A DNA stretch of 64,000 nucleotides from an uncultured Rhodospirillales bacterium (lineage in GTDB: Bacteria; Pseudomonadota; Alphaproteobacteria; Azospirillales; Azospirillaceae), in NCBI GenBank assembly GCA_903920145.1, contig CAIXKV010000178.1:1-64000 (forward strand). The letters are read 5' to 3'. The notes under the pieces are model-generated. The model was not told where the DNA came from. It saw nothing but the letters and a program-made list of their open reading frames with translations, and did no database searches. Each line of letters opens with the position of its first letter. Positions within the stretch are counted from its first letter, which is position 1. This document shows, piece by piece, positions 27,227-36,340 of this stretch. The position numbers and the translations under genes were made by a program.

Positions 27227-27905
27227 CGACGACCCTAACATCCGTGCCGTCATCTGCTTTGCGCTGGAAAAGGCGGGCCTGTCGGTCATTGTCGCACGGG
27301 ATGGCGACGAAGCCTTACGCTGTTTCCAGCGCCCTCCCTCTTGCGACCTGATTGTTCTCGACATCGGCATGCCCGAAATGGATGGACTCGATGTTTGCCG
27401 ACAAGTGCGCAAATCATCGGACGTACCGATCCTGTTTCTATCTGCCCGCGACGACGAGATCGACCGAGTGCTCGGCCTTGAAATCGGCGGCGATGATTAC
27501 GTCACCAAGCCGTTCAGCGCGCGGGAACTCGTGGCCCGGATCAACGTGATCCTCAAGCGCACCCGCGTTGCTCCTACGGCAACGCTCAAGACAAGCCGAC
27601 AGCATCACGGCGCCCCGACCATCGATCCTGTCGCCCATCGCGTCACCATTTCCGAGACGAATGTGGCCTTGACCGCACTCGAATTCACCATCCTTTCGGT
27701 TCTCCTGGCACGACCGGGACAAGTCTTCAGCCGCGAACGCATTTTGGATACGGTCTATGGCGGTACCATCCATGTCTCGGATCGTACCGTTGACAGCCAC
27801 GTCCGCAATATCAGGGCCAAACTGGCAATCGCTGGCTGCACTGACGCCATCGAGACGGTCCATGGCGTCGGCTTCCGTCTTGGTCCGTGCGAGACGGCGC
27901 GATGA
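27201..27905 (+). CDS. OmpR/CreB-type response regulator
   Basis: A 234-aa regulator. The receiver carries RILVVDDDPNIR, the Asp in LIVLDIGMPEMDG and Lys in YVTKPFSARELVARI. A winged-helix DNA-binding domain follows with LTALEFTILSVLLARPGQVFSRE (in parts: LTALEFTIL, GQVFSRERIL) and SDRTVDSHVRNIRAKL. I start at ATG 27201 (MVYRILVVDD); an ATG 18 bases earlier adds MAEFLV and is also possible. It overlaps the DUF4173 gene and shares ATGA with the kinase gene. Confidence 0.92.
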   Translation: MVYRILVVDDDPNIRAVICFALEKAGLSVIVARDGDEALRCFQRPPSCDLIVLDIGMPEMDGLDVCRQVRKSSDVPILFLSARDDEIDRVLGLEIGGDDYVTKPFSARELVARINVILKRTRVAPTATLKTSRQHHGAPTIDPVAHRVTISETNVALTALEFTILSVLLARPGQVFSRERILDTVYGGTIHVSDRTVDSHVRNIRAKLAIAGCTDAIETVHGVGFRLGPCETAR

Positions 27906-29593
27906 CCGCCGATCCCACCGCCCCCCCCCTCCGGGTCACTGGGAAGTGGCGGCCAAGCCTCGGCCTCGTGATGGTCGCGGTCCTGACGACGGTGTTATCA
28001 TTGCCGCTACTCGGACTGCTGTTCCTTCACATCTACGAAACCCATCTGGTACGTCAGACCGAAGCCGAACTGATCGGCCAAAGTGCCATGTTCGCCGCTG
28101 TCGTCCGTCGTGAAATCGAAACGAACCAACCATCGGACCTCCCGCTTGGGGCTTTCGTACCAGAACGACCACCCCGCAAGGAGGCCCTTGAGAATTCCGA
28201 CGAGGACACAGGGCCCTATCGGCCCGTGCTGCCGAGCCTTGACCTTGCGATGGATGATGTTCGACCCACTCGACCCGAGGCGCGCGCACCAATAGCGCCA
28301 AGTCCAGATGCTTTCAGAGCCCTGGGTACACGACTAACGCCCGATCTGATCGAAACGCAACGGGTAACACTGGCTGGCTTTCGCTTGCTGGATTTTGCTG
28401 GCGTGGTGATCGGTGGCCGTGGCGAAATTGGACAATCGCTTGCTCATGTCGAAGAAATTGCCGTTGCGCTGACCGGACGCCCCTGCTCGGTCTTGCGCCT
28501 GCGAGTCTCCCCTCATGCCCCCCCGCTGCTCCGATCGATCAGCCGGGGCACTGGCGTAAGGGTGTTCGTGGCCATGCCGGTGATCGTGCGAAGCCATGTT
28601 GCCGCCGTTGTCTATGCCTCGCGCACACCCCTCTCGGTTTTCAAGGATCTATATCAGGACCGTTGGAAGATCGCCTTGGCCGGCATATCCGTCATCCTGT
28701 TGACGGCGTTGATCGGCCTCCTGTTCCATCGCGCCATTACCGACCCGGTCCAAACACTGATCGCCCGCATCCGAGCCATCGAAGCAGGAGATCACACTGC
28801 GATCCGACCCTTGAATCACCACGGCACAGCGGAATTCGCCGTGTTGGCCCAAGGGCTCCTCACTATGGCGACAACTCTGACCCGGCGCTCTGATTTCCTC
28901 TCCAGTTTTGTCGCCCATGTTTCCCACGAACTGAAATCGCCTTTGACCGCAATCCGTGGAGCCGCCGAGCTGCTTCGTGACGATGTCGGGGTGCCATCCG
29001 GCGCGATGAGTGACAATGAACGCCGCCATTTCCTTGATAACATCCTCGCCGACACCAACCGCCTCGCCGCCTTGGTCCAGCGCCTCCGCGAGCTGGCTCG
29101 CGCCGAAACCTCTCCGACCATCGGCCTCACCCAACCCACTGTCATGCTCGACGACCTCCGGATTGCCTTTCCAGCTCTCACCTTCGAAGGCTGCGGCGAC
29201 CTGGAGACTCCCCTGGGGCTATCGCGGGACAATGCACGGATCATCCTTGGCCATCTTGCCGATAATGCCGCGCATCATGGTGCTCAACATCTCACCATTA
29301 AGGTTCTACGCGGTGCCGACACCGTCCAAGTGACGATATCCGACGATGGCAACGGCATTTCCCCCAATAACCGCGCTCGCGTCTTCGATGCTTTCTTCAC
29401 CACCCGGCGCGAAAGCGGCGGAACCGGCATGGGACTGGCCATCGTCCGCGCCCTGCTAACCGTCCATGGCGGATGGATCGAACTCATGCCGTCGAACAGG
29501 ATCACGTCACCGAGCCCCGACCCGGCCCCGGTTCGCGGCACCACCTTTCGCCTGACTCTCCCAACAGTCCATGAAGGCGGCACCATGGCATGA
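27902..29593 (+). CDS. CreC-like sensor histidine kinase
   Basis: A 563-aa membrane kinase. The first helix is at about residues 20-45, a periplasmic region of about 200 residues follows, and a second helix (IALAGISVILLTALIGLLF) is near 260. HAMP-like sequence precedes HisKA (AHVSHELKSPLTAIRG) and a complete HATPase (ADNAAHHGAQ, DDGNGI, GTGMGLAI). It is the partner of the preceding regulator by position and overlap. The signal is unknown; the DUF4173 protein in the same operon may be its target or its sensor partner. Confidence 0.9.
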   Translation: MTADPTAPPLRVTGKWRPSLGLVMVAVLTTVLSLPLLGLLFLHIYETHLVRQTEAELIGQSAMFAAVVRREIETNQPSDLPLGAFVPERPPRKEALENSDEDTGPYRPVLPSLDLAMDDVRPTRPEARAPIAPSPDAFRALGTRLTPDLIETQRVTLAGFRLLDFAGVVIGGRGEIGQSLAHVEEIAVALTGRPCSVLRLRVSPHAPPLLRSISRGTGVRVFVAMPVIVRSHVAAVVYASRTPLSVFKDLYQDRWKIALAGISVILLTALIGLLFHRAITDPVQTLIARIRAIEAGDHTAIRPLNHHGTAEFAVLAQGLLTMATTLTRRSDFLSSFVAHVSHELKSPLTAIRGAAELLRDDVGVPSGAMSDNERRHFLDNILADTNRLAALVQRLRELARAETSPTIGLTQPTVMLDDLRIAFPALTFEGCGDLETPLGLSRDNARIILGHLADNAAHHGAQHLTIKVLRGADTVQVTISDDGNGISPNNRARVFDAFFTTRRESGGTGMGLAIVRALLTVHGGWIELMPSNRITSPSPDPAPVRGTTFRLTLPTVHEGGTMA

Positions 29594-29612
29594 CGGGTGA
29601 CGGCTGATGATT

Positions 29613-29630
29613 TTCGGGTGTATACCCGAA
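29613..29630. promoter_or_regulatory. perfect 7-bp hairpin between the kinase gene and trpC
   Basis: TTCGGGT and ACCCGAA pair around GTAT. It lies 20 bases after the kinase stop and 31 bases before the trpC ATG. It may be a weak terminator, an operator, or part of a trpC leader. No Trp-rich leader peptide is visible, so classical attenuation is unsupported. Confidence 0.4.
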
Positions 29631-29661
29631 GATCGATCGCTCCTGGTTCCAGGAAACCGCC

Positions 29662-30492
29662 ATGGCCGACGCTGTCCCTGACGTGCTTGCTCGCATTTGC
29701 GCCGACAAACATGTCCATATCGCCGAGCGCAAAAGCGCCGTATCCTTTTCCGAACTCGACCGCCAGGCTCGACTCGCCGGTCCAGTGCGGCGGTTTGCGG
29801 CTGCGCTTAAACAGGCCATCACCCTTGAAGGCTATGGCCTGATCGCCGAGATCAAACGGGCAAGCCCCAGCAAAGGGGTGATCCGCGCCGATTTCGATCC
29901 GCCGATTCTGGCCCGCGCCTATCAAACCGGAGGGGCCGCTTGCCTTTCGGTCCTGACCGACAAGCCCTATTTCCACGGTGACGATCCGTTCGTTCATGCC
30001 GCCCGTGACGCTTGTGGGCTGCCGGTTCTGCGTAAAGATTTCATGTTGGATCCTTACCAGATTGCCGAATCCCGCGCATTGGGCGCCGACTGCGTGCTGT
30101 TGATCATGGCGGCTCTTGGGGACGCCCAAGCCGCAGAACTGGCAGCCGCCGCCCATGATTATGGCATGTCGGTGTTGGTGGAAGTCCATAACCGCCGGGA
30201 ACTTGACCGGGCCGGCACCCTTCCTTCAGAGATGATCGGGATCAACAATCGCAATCTGAAGACCATGACGGTCGACCTTCAGACCTCGATCAACTTGGCG
30301 CCTCATATTCCCGAGGGCCGCTTGGCCATCGCCGAAAGCGGCATCATCGATGCTCACGACTTGGCCCGTCTGGCTGCCGTGGGGATCCGGGGTTTTCTGG
30401 TCGGCGAATCCCTGATGCGTCATGCCGACGTGGCGGCGGCGACTCGAGCTTTGCTGGCCCGTCCAGCCTCTCCGGTTGGGCCAGAGCACTAG
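29662..30492 (+). CDS. trpC: indole-3-glycerol-phosphate synthase TrpC
   Basis: This (beta/alpha)8-barrel enzyme converts CdRP to indole-3-glycerol phosphate in tryptophan synthesis. Family motifs are present: LIAEIKRASPSKGVI, SVLTDKPYFHG, VLRKDFMLDPYQI, EVHNRRELDRA, IGINNRNLKTM, AESGI and FLVGESLMR. At 276 aa it is full length and ends APEH-like. The usual upstream trpG/trpD and downstream moaC partners are absent here; the gene is preceded by the CreC-like kinase gene and followed by moeA. Confidence 0.95.
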   Translation: MADAVPDVLARICADKHVHIAERKSAVSFSELDRQARLAGPVRRFAAALKQAITLEGYGLIAEIKRASPSKGVIRADFDPPILARAYQTGGAACLSVLTDKPYFHGDDPFVHAARDACGLPVLRKDFMLDPYQIAESRALGADCVLLIMAALGDAQAAELAAAAHDYGMSVLVEVHNRRELDRAGTLPSEMIGINNRNLKTMTVDLQTSINLAPHIPEGRLAIAESGIIDAHDLARLAAVGIRGFLVGESLMRHADVAAATRALLARPASPVGPEH

Positions 30493-30556
30493 CGCCGAAA
30501 GCCCCCTTTTGCCGCCCCTTTCAATGCCGACCGACCCGAGTCAAGAGGCCTCCCGC

Positions 30557-31777
30557 ATGATTTCCGTAACCGATGCCCTCGCCCGTATCATCGCTGCCTT
30601 CGCCCCGCTGCCGGCTGAAACCGTAGGCGTCGCCGACTGCCTGGGCCGGGTTCTGGCCGAACCCCTGGTAGCCCGCACCACCCAACCGCCCAATAACGTC
30701 GCGGCCATGGATGGTTACGCCGTGCGTGCCGATGATTTCCAACGGCGCCTGCCGGTTCGGTTACGCGTCATTGGTGAAATCGCCGCCGGTCAAGGCTTCC
30801 GGGGTTCGGTCCATCCGGGAGAGGCGGTGCGCATTTCCACCGGAGCCACCATGCCCGGCGGAACCAATGCTGTGGCAATGGAAGAGATCGCCCAACTGGA
30901 CGCCGACGGCTACGTCACTGTGGCCGAAGTGGTCCCGGCCGCCCGCCATGTCCGCCCGGCGGGTCTTGATTTCACGGCGGGACAAATTTGCGTTCCCGCC
31001 GGCAAAACCCTCACCGCTCGCGACATCGGCCTGATCGCCGCTATGAATGTTCCGTGGTTGCGGGTTCGGCGGCGGCCACGGGTAGCGATCCTGGCCACTG
31101 GCGACGAGGTGGTGCTCCCTGGCGAGCCGTTGGGCCCCCACCAGATTGTCAGCTCCAATACCCTGGCTTTGATGGCCCTCGTGACCGCTTCGGGGGGTGT
31201 GCCGATCCATCTGGGAGTGGCCCAGGACAATGCCGAGTCGTTGCTGGCCTGTGCTGCCGCCGCCGAAGGCGCTGATTTGCTGGTCACCACCGGCGGCGCG
31301 TCCATTGGCGATCACGATTTGGTTCGTCGAGTGCTTGGCCGTCAGGGATCAACAATCGATTTCTGGCGGGTAGCCATGCGCCCTGGTCGCCCCCTGTTGT
31401 TCGGGCGAGTGGGATCGGTCCCCCTGATCGGCCTGCCCGGAAACCCGGTCTCGAGTCTCATTACCGCGCTGCTGTTCGTTCGCCCCGCCTTGCGCGTGCT
31501 GCTGGCGCAACCCCCAGAAGACCCAATGGCTCCCACGGCTCGCCTGGGTCTGCCGCTGCCCGCCAATGACGAACGACAGGCCTATTTGCGAGCCAGTCTG
31601 GGGTGGGATGCCGAAGGTGAACTGACCGCTACGCCCTTCGCCCAACAGGACAGTGCCATTCTCAGCACTCTGGCTGCCGCAGACTGCTTGATCATCCGCC
31701 CCCCCGGCGCCACCCCGGCAGTAACCGGCGACCGGGTAGAGATTCTGCGGCTGGATGGTGGCTGCCTGAGCACCTGA
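30557..31777 (+). CDS. moeA: molybdopterin molybdenumtransferase MoeA
   Basis: MoeA inserts molybdate into adenylylated molybdopterin. Motifs: NNVAAMDGYAVRADD, ISTGATMPGGTNAV, the MoCF domain with ATGDEVVLPGEPLGPHQI and LVTTGGASIGDHD, and the LPGNPVSSL signature. The ATG at 30557 is used, with AGAGG eight bases before it; an in-frame ATG 33 bases upstream lacks a site. Length 406 aa is typical. Adjacent to trpC and lexA, as commonly found in alphaproteobacteria. Confidence 0.95.
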   Translation: MISVTDALARIIAAFAPLPAETVGVADCLGRVLAEPLVARTTQPPNNVAAMDGYAVRADDFQRRLPVRLRVIGEIAAGQGFRGSVHPGEAVRISTGATMPGGTNAVAMEEIAQLDADGYVTVAEVVPAARHVRPAGLDFTAGQICVPAGKTLTARDIGLIAAMNVPWLRVRRRPRVAILATGDEVVLPGEPLGPHQIVSSNTLALMALVTASGGVPIHLGVAQDNAESLLACAAAAEGADLLVTTGGASIGDHDLVRRVLGRQGSTIDFWRVAMRPGRPLLFGRVGSVPLIGLPGNPVSSLITALLFVRPALRVLLAQPPEDPMAPTARLGLPLPANDERQAYLRASLGWDAEGELTATPFAQQDSAILSTLAAADCLIIRPPGATPAVTGDRVEILRLDGGCLST

Positions 31778-31809
31778 TTCCGCCAACCTTTAGGGAGAAC
31801 GGCAAGGAC

Positions 31810-31928
31810 TGCCGGTCCTCGGGCCGCGATTGCGGCTCCGCGCCCCTGCGCGCGAAGCCAAGGGCGCGGATGCGCCCGCCCGGCGTCTGAGGGCAGCCTT
31901 GATGAGTCACCATCAAGGCCCGATGATA
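31810..31928 (+). repeat. dispersed hairpin element, copy D
   Basis: It begins within the left stem (GCCGGTCCTCGGGCCGCGA), keeps GGGCCGC-GATT-GCGGCTC where other copies have GGGCCGC-GACG-GCGGCCC (the C-to-T change leaves a G.U pair), then GGGCGC/GCGCCC and CCTTGATG/CATCAAGG, and ends GCCCGATGATAT. The extreme left end is missing. It separates moeA from the lexA promoter. Confidence 0.8.
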
Positions 31929-31965
31929 TTCCCCCCCTTTTCACAGCCGACTGGATCCAAACCGC

Positions 31966-31994
31966 TTGACGTCGGGCATGAACCAAACTAGAAC
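31966..31994 (+). promoter_or_regulatory. lexA promoter with alphaproteobacterial SOS box
   Basis: GAACCAAACTAGAAC at 31980-31994 is a perfect GAAC-N7-GAAC direct repeat, the known LexA target of alphaproteobacteria. It overlaps a likely promoter: TTGACG at 31966-31971 and TAGAAC at 31989-31994, 17 bases apart. LexA would cover the -10 region and repress its own gene. The lexA ATG is 70 bases downstream. Confidence 0.85.
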
Positions 31995-32063
31995 GCCGGC
32001 ACTGGTTTTGCTTTTGTTCGTTCTGATGTGCCGGGGATTCGCATTGATCAAAAGGGGTCCGAG

Positions 32064-32804
32064 ATGCTGACACGGAAGCAGCAAGAGCTATTGGTTTTTA
32101 TTCATGAGCGGCTCCAGCAAGGTGGCGTTTCGCCGTCCTTTGACGAGATGAAAGAGGCATTGGGCCTGAAATCAAAGTCGGGGATTCACCGTCTGATCAC
32201 TGGACTGGAAGAACGGGGTTTCATTCGGCGCCTTCCCCATCGGGCACGGGCCTTGGACGTCGTGCGGATGCCGGATGGGATCGTTGGACTTGCGGATAGC
32301 ACGACTGAAGCCCCCAAAGGCCCTTCAACCCCCTCCTCTCGTTTTCATCCCAACGTCATCAAGGGCGGCCTGACCGGCATTCAATCTGGACGCACTGCCA
32401 CCAAAGCCGACACGAGAATCGAAACCGTCGCCTTGCCGCTTTATGGCCGGATCGCCGCCGGAACCCCGATCGAGGCGTTGCGCGACCACAGCATCACCAC
32501 GGCCATCCCGGCCTCGCTACTGAGCGAAGGCGAACACTACGCCTTGGAGGTTGCCGGCGACTCGATGGTAGAGGCGGGTATTCTAGACGGCGACACGGTA
32601 ATCATCCGGCGATGCGATAGTGCCGAAAACGGCAGCATCATTGTTGCGTTGATCGATGATGTCGAAGTAACGCTCAAGCGTTTGCGTCAGAAGGGACAGA
32701 CCATCGCCCTGGAACCTGCCAATGCTGCCTGTGAAACCCGCATTTTCAGGGCTGATCGGATTCGCATTCAAGGAAAATTAGTCGGCCTTTTGCGCCGATA
32801 TTAG
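32064..32804 (+). CDS. lexA: SOS repressor LexA
   Basis: LexA represses DNA-damage genes and cleaves itself with RecA-ssDNA. The N-terminal winged helix is visible ([37 protein letters not shown]). A long alphaproteobacterial-type linker follows at about 75-120. The cleavage site Ala-Gly is in [13 protein letters not shown], the catalytic Ser in [11 protein letters not shown] and the Lys in [10 protein letters not shown]. The ATG at 32064 gives 246 aa; an in-frame ATG at 32028 would add 12 residues in an unlikely position. Its own SOS box lies upstream. Confidence 0.95.
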   Translation: MLTRKQQELLVFIHERLQQGGVSPSFDEMKEALGLKSKSGIHRLITGLEERGFIRRLPHRARALDVVRMPDGIVGLADSTTEAPKGPSTPSSRFHPNVIKGGLTGIQSGRTATKADTRIETVALPLYGRIAAGTPIEALRDHSITTAIPASLLSEGEHYALEVAGDSMVEAGILDGDTVIIRRCDSAENGSIIVALIDDVEVTLKRLRQKGQTIALEPANAACETRIFRADRIRIQGKLVGLLRRY

Positions 32805-32834
32805 ACTATGCCTATTTTTATCGGGCTGTTTTGA

Positions 32835-32925
32835 TCGGGCCCGCCCATGGACGCGAAGCCGAAGGCGTGGGCGGGCCCGCCCCAGCGCCTGAGGGGCAGC
32901 ATTGATGTGTCGATATCAAGGTGTC
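32835..32925 (+). repeat. dispersed hairpin element, copy E (degenerate)
   Basis: GGCCCGCCCATGGACGCGAAGCC, GCCTGAGGGGCAGC and ATTGATG...ATCAAGG correspond to parts of the full element. The left end is gone. A strong alternative pairing, CCCGCCCA with TGGGCGGG, now dominates. It lies just after lexA. Confidence 0.6.
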
Positions 32926-33151
32926 GTTGACTTTCCAAATTGCTTCTTGATAGGATTGACAGTGTGGATAAGTCTTTGTCGTGACCGTATGGGGTAAGGA
33001 TCAAATTTTATTAAAAGATTTAATGAGTCGGGACTGTCCGGCGCTTGCCAATGCGCTGAAGAGGAAATCTTCAAAAGATACACTTAATTAGAGCATTTTA
33101 CTGGACGTATTCCGTCAGAAAATGTGCATTCCGGTGACTCGGGGTGCTGCC
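32926..33151. other. intergenic region before the PilZ gene
   Basis: About 225 bases, moderately AT-rich. It contains a TTGACA at about 32956 but no -10 box at a normal distance that I trust. No open frame of protein character is seen. Confidence 0.4.
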
Positions 33152-33952
33152 ATGAATACAGACGAACGGCACAAGGTGCAGGATACCCTCCTTCGCTCTG
33201 CGGAAGCGGTGGTGCGGCAGATGCGGGTGCAAGCGGACGACGGTCAACTCGACGGCCTCAGTCGCTGCGCCGACAAGATCCAAGAGCTGGTTAAAATCAA
33301 AGAGTTTCCGAACCAGCGGGCTCAAGAAGTGCAGCGATCTGTCAAATTTATTTTGCGCGACGCTTATTCCCGTCGCGTTGGAGATTTATTGACAGAACTC
33401 ATTCATCGATTACGCACTGGCGATCCCGAAGCCAAAAAAGATCTGATGGGAAAAGTCCGAGATAATATTTCTCTAGCCCTTCAGTTTGGCGCTGACGAGG
33501 AGTTTCGCAATAGCGTCGATCGGCATTTGCAAGTGATCGAGCTCACTTCGACCGAAGGAATTGATAAGCAAGCCAAAGCCGAAGCTCTACGCCGCACCGA
33601 ATTGCACGAAACCACCAGTCGGGCGCCGGGCGGCAAAGAAAGACGCCGCGCTATCCGTTACATCGACCCGGCCTTGACCGTTGAGCTGGAAGGGCAAATT
33701 TATACAACTCTCAACTGGTCGACCCGTGGATTGTTATTAGAACAGTGCACCCTTCCATTACGACTTGGCACCGACGTCCGTTTGACATTATCCTGTGAAG
33801 ATTTGCCGGGAGGTGGCCGAACTTGGGCTAAAGTGGTTCGACGCATTCGCGATCGCGGCGAGTTGGCTCTGGAGTTTCCAGATATTTCCACTGTGGTCTT
33901 GGGCTTAATGCACGAGATGAAGCTGGCGGGGATTCGCCCGGAGCCGAGTTAA
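33152..33952 (+). CDS. PilZ-domain protein
   Basis: A 266-aa soluble protein. Residues 1-150 are helical with no recognised domain. A PilZ domain begins near 165 with the c-di-GMP-binding pattern RRRAIRY, followed by NWSTRGLLLE, which fits the (D/N)xSxxG motif. It probably binds cyclic di-GMP. The neighbouring GGDEF-EAL gene could supply or remove that signal, and flagellar genes lie downstream. I start at ATG 33152; ATG at 33122 is in frame but has no better site. Confidence 0.8.
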   Translation: MNTDERHKVQDTLLRSAEAVVRQMRVQADDGQLDGLSRCADKIQELVKIKEFPNQRAQEVQRSVKFILRDAYSRRVGDLLTELIHRLRTGDPEAKKDLMGKVRDNISLALQFGADEEFRNSVDRHLQVIELTSTEGIDKQAKAEALRRTELHETTSRAPGGKERRRAIRYIDPALTVELEGQIYTTLNWSTRGLLLEQCTLPLRLGTDVRLTLSCEDLPGGGRTWAKVVRRIRDRGELALEFPDISTVVLGLMHEMKLAGIRPEPS

Positions 33953-33982
33953 ACCCGACCGACATCACTTCCGCCGGCATCC

Positions 33983-34022
33983 AACGCCTAAATAAGCGGC
34001 CTGTGGCGCTGGTTTAGGCGTT
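33983..34022. terminator. hairpin after the PilZ gene
   Basis: AACGCCTAAA pairs perfectly with TTTAGGCGTT (10 bp), with a further AGCG/CGCT pairing in the 20-base loop. It begins 30 bases after the PilZ stop. No long T run follows, so it is a possible rather than a clear terminator. Confidence 0.5.
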
Positions 34023-34172
34023 GCTTTGGCCTATTTCGGCTGCGAGCAGCCGACATGCTCTTTGTGGCGCATTTATTGCGTACAATCGGGCGACGTCTAG
34101 GGTATTTTATGGGCAGGGCCAAAGACAGTCAGCCTGTGCCCAGGAAGCAGGAATAAGCCATGGTTCGAAGTG

Positions 34173-36308
34173 ATGAGGGGTGACGACGTGCCGAAAACCC
34201 CACCCGACGCAACCGAAACTGAGGTCTTCCCCGTTTCGGATGATGACGGTCGTTACCGCAGCATCTTTGAAAATGCCGTCGAGGGTATTTACCAAACCAC
34301 GGTGCATGGCGGTTATCTGCGCGTCAATCCGGCTTTGGCGCGTATGTATGGCTATGACAGTCCGGATCGCTTGATTGCCGGCCTTACCAACATCGCAACA
34401 CAACTTTACGTCGATCCGCAACGACGAGACGATTTTGCCGACGCCATGGCCCGCGATGGCGTCGTGAAGGATTTTGAAGCTCAAATTTATCGGCGCGATG
34501 GCAGCACCATATGGATTGAAGAAAACGCCCGATGCGTGCAGGATAGCACTGGATGTATCCTATATTACGAAGGCATGGTAACCGATATCTCGGCCCGCAA
34601 GGCCTCTGAAGAACAAATTCGATTATTGGCAACAGTTTTCGAGAGTGTATCTGATGGTATTTTGGTCATTGATCGAGAACTCATAGTCTGTGCTGCCAAT
34701 CCAGCCTTCACGAACATTACGGGTTTGCTGAGTAGCGACTTGATTGGCCAAGCCCCACGTCTTTCCGTTGCGGGATTTGAAGAGCGAGGCTTGATCGAGC
34801 GTATCTGCGGATTGGCGGATGAAACCGGCCATTGGCGCGGTGAGTTGGGTTGTGTCCGCCCTGATTATCAGCCCTTCGCGGCTTGGGTTTCGGTGACCAC
34901 CGTGCGCGATCCCGACGGCAAAACCGAATTTTTTGTGCTAGCCTGCTCTGATATCACAGATCGCAAGCGGCAAGAAGACCGGATTCGTTATCAAGCTAAT
35001 TTTGATGCCCTGACCAATCTTCCCAATCGCCGCTTTCTGCATGAGCAATTGGATCAGGCAATTCGTTTAGCGATACCCGAAAAAAAACGATTAGCCGTAG
35101 CCTTTCTTGACCTTGATCGTTTTAAGCAAATTAATGATTCTCTTGGTCACCGCGCTGGAGATGCTCTTTTAAAGCAAGTAGCACGACGTCTCCGCAGTGC
35201 CAGCAGAGCCACAGATATTGTTGGACGATATGGTGGTGACGAGTTTGTCATGATTTTTCCAAATATCAATAATAATTTTTCTGGTTCTTTCCTTGCAGAA
35301 AAATTGCTTTACTCATTTAGCGATCCCTTTCAACTCCCAGAACGTGAGCTTTTTTGCGCACCCAGTATTGGCATTGCCTTTTATCCCGATGATGCCGATA
35401 CTGCCGACGGTTTGATTCGCTGTGCCGATCTGGCCATGTACCACACGAAACGCTCGGGTCCACGCCGCTACACATTATTCTCAGAAGAAATGATGCAACA
35501 GTCATCCCGGCGACTGGATATCGAACATGACTTGCGTCACGCTATCCAGCGTGATGAATTTGTAATGCATTACCAGTCAAAGTTTGATTTTGAAACCGGG
35601 CGTGTGGTCGGTGCTGAAGGGTTGGTACGATGGAACCATCCTTCTGGAGCCTTGATTTCGCCCGGTGAATTCATTCCGATTGCCGAAGAAACAGGTCTCA
35701 TCGCCCAGATTGGAGAGTTGACCCTGCGCAAGGTCTGCGAGCAGGCCCAGGCATGGCGCAAAGCCGGGCTGCCCCTCGAAGGGATTGCGGTTAACTTGTC
35801 ACCGCGCGAATTTCATGACTCACGCATTGTTCAATTGGTTCGAACCGTCCTGGATGAAACAGGATTGCCTCCTGATTTCCTGGAATTAGAGTTAACCGAA
35901 GGAGCGATGATTGTTGATATTGATCATGCTGTCGATACCTTACGAAGATTAAAATCAATAGGAGTCAGATTGGCCATCGATGACTTTGGCACGGGCTACT
36001 CATCTCTTGCCTACCTTAAGCGATTTCCGATAGATACATTGAAGATCGATCGATCCTTTGTTCATGAAGTCGCCAGCAATGCCACCGATACCGCAATTAT
36101 TGATACCATCATTGGCTTGGCATCCAGTCTTGGCTTCTCTGTCGTGGCTGAAGGCGTCGAAACCATCGAACAGGCGTTGGTACTGAGAGAACACAATTGC
36201 CGTTATGCCCAAGGTTACCTCATCTGCCGTCCTCTGCCTGCGGCAACCTTCGCCGAAAGCATTCAAGACGCCGCCCGCCATCCCCGGCAGGTGTTACCAG
36301 AGCGATGA
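34173..36308 (+). CDS. PAS-PAS-GGDEF-EAL cyclic-di-GMP enzyme
   Basis: A 711-aa cytoplasmic protein without membrane helices. Two PAS domains (YRSIFENAVEGIYQTT; LATVFESVSDGILVID) precede a GGDEF domain with intact RYGGDEFVM and the typical DALTNLPNRRFL. The EAL domain reads AEGLVRWNHP where EAL is usual, so the motif is EGL with the catalytic Glu kept. It keeps LELTEGAMI, DDFGTGYSSL, KIDRSFV and AEGVET. Both activities are possible. A GTG codon directly before the chosen ATG is an alternative start. Confidence 0.92.
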   Translation: MRGDDVPKTPPDATETEVFPVSDDDGRYRSIFENAVEGIYQTTVHGGYLRVNPALARMYGYDSPDRLIAGLTNIATQLYVDPQRRDDFADAMARDGVVKDFEAQIYRRDGSTIWIEENARCVQDSTGCILYYEGMVTDISARKASEEQIRLLATVFESVSDGILVIDRELIVCAANPAFTNITGLLSSDLIGQAPRLSVAGFEERGLIERICGLADETGHWRGELGCVRPDYQPFAAWVSVTTVRDPDGKTEFFVLACSDITDRKRQEDRIRYQANFDALTNLPNRRFLHEQLDQAIRLAIPEKKRLAVAFLDLDRFKQINDSLGHRAGDALLKQVARRLRSASRATDIVGRYGGDEFVMIFPNINNNFSGSFLAEKLLYSFSDPFQLPERELFCAPSIGIAFYPDDADTADGLIRCADLAMYHTKRSGPRRYTLFSEEMMQQSSRRLDIEHDLRHAIQRDEFVMHYQSKFDFETGRVVGAEGLVRWNHPSGALISPGEFIPIAEETGLIAQIGELTLRKVCEQAQAWRKAGLPLEGIAVNLSPREFHDSRIVQLVRTVLDETGLPPDFLELELTEGAMIVDIDHAVDTLRRLKSIGVRLAIDDFGTGYSSLAYLKRFPIDTLKIDRSFVHEVASNATDTAIIDTIIGLASSLGFSVVAEGVETIEQALVLREHNCRYAQGYLICRPLPAATFAESIQDAARHPRQVLPER

Positions 36309-36340
36309 TCGCAGATTAATGAAACAAAAAAGGCATTATT

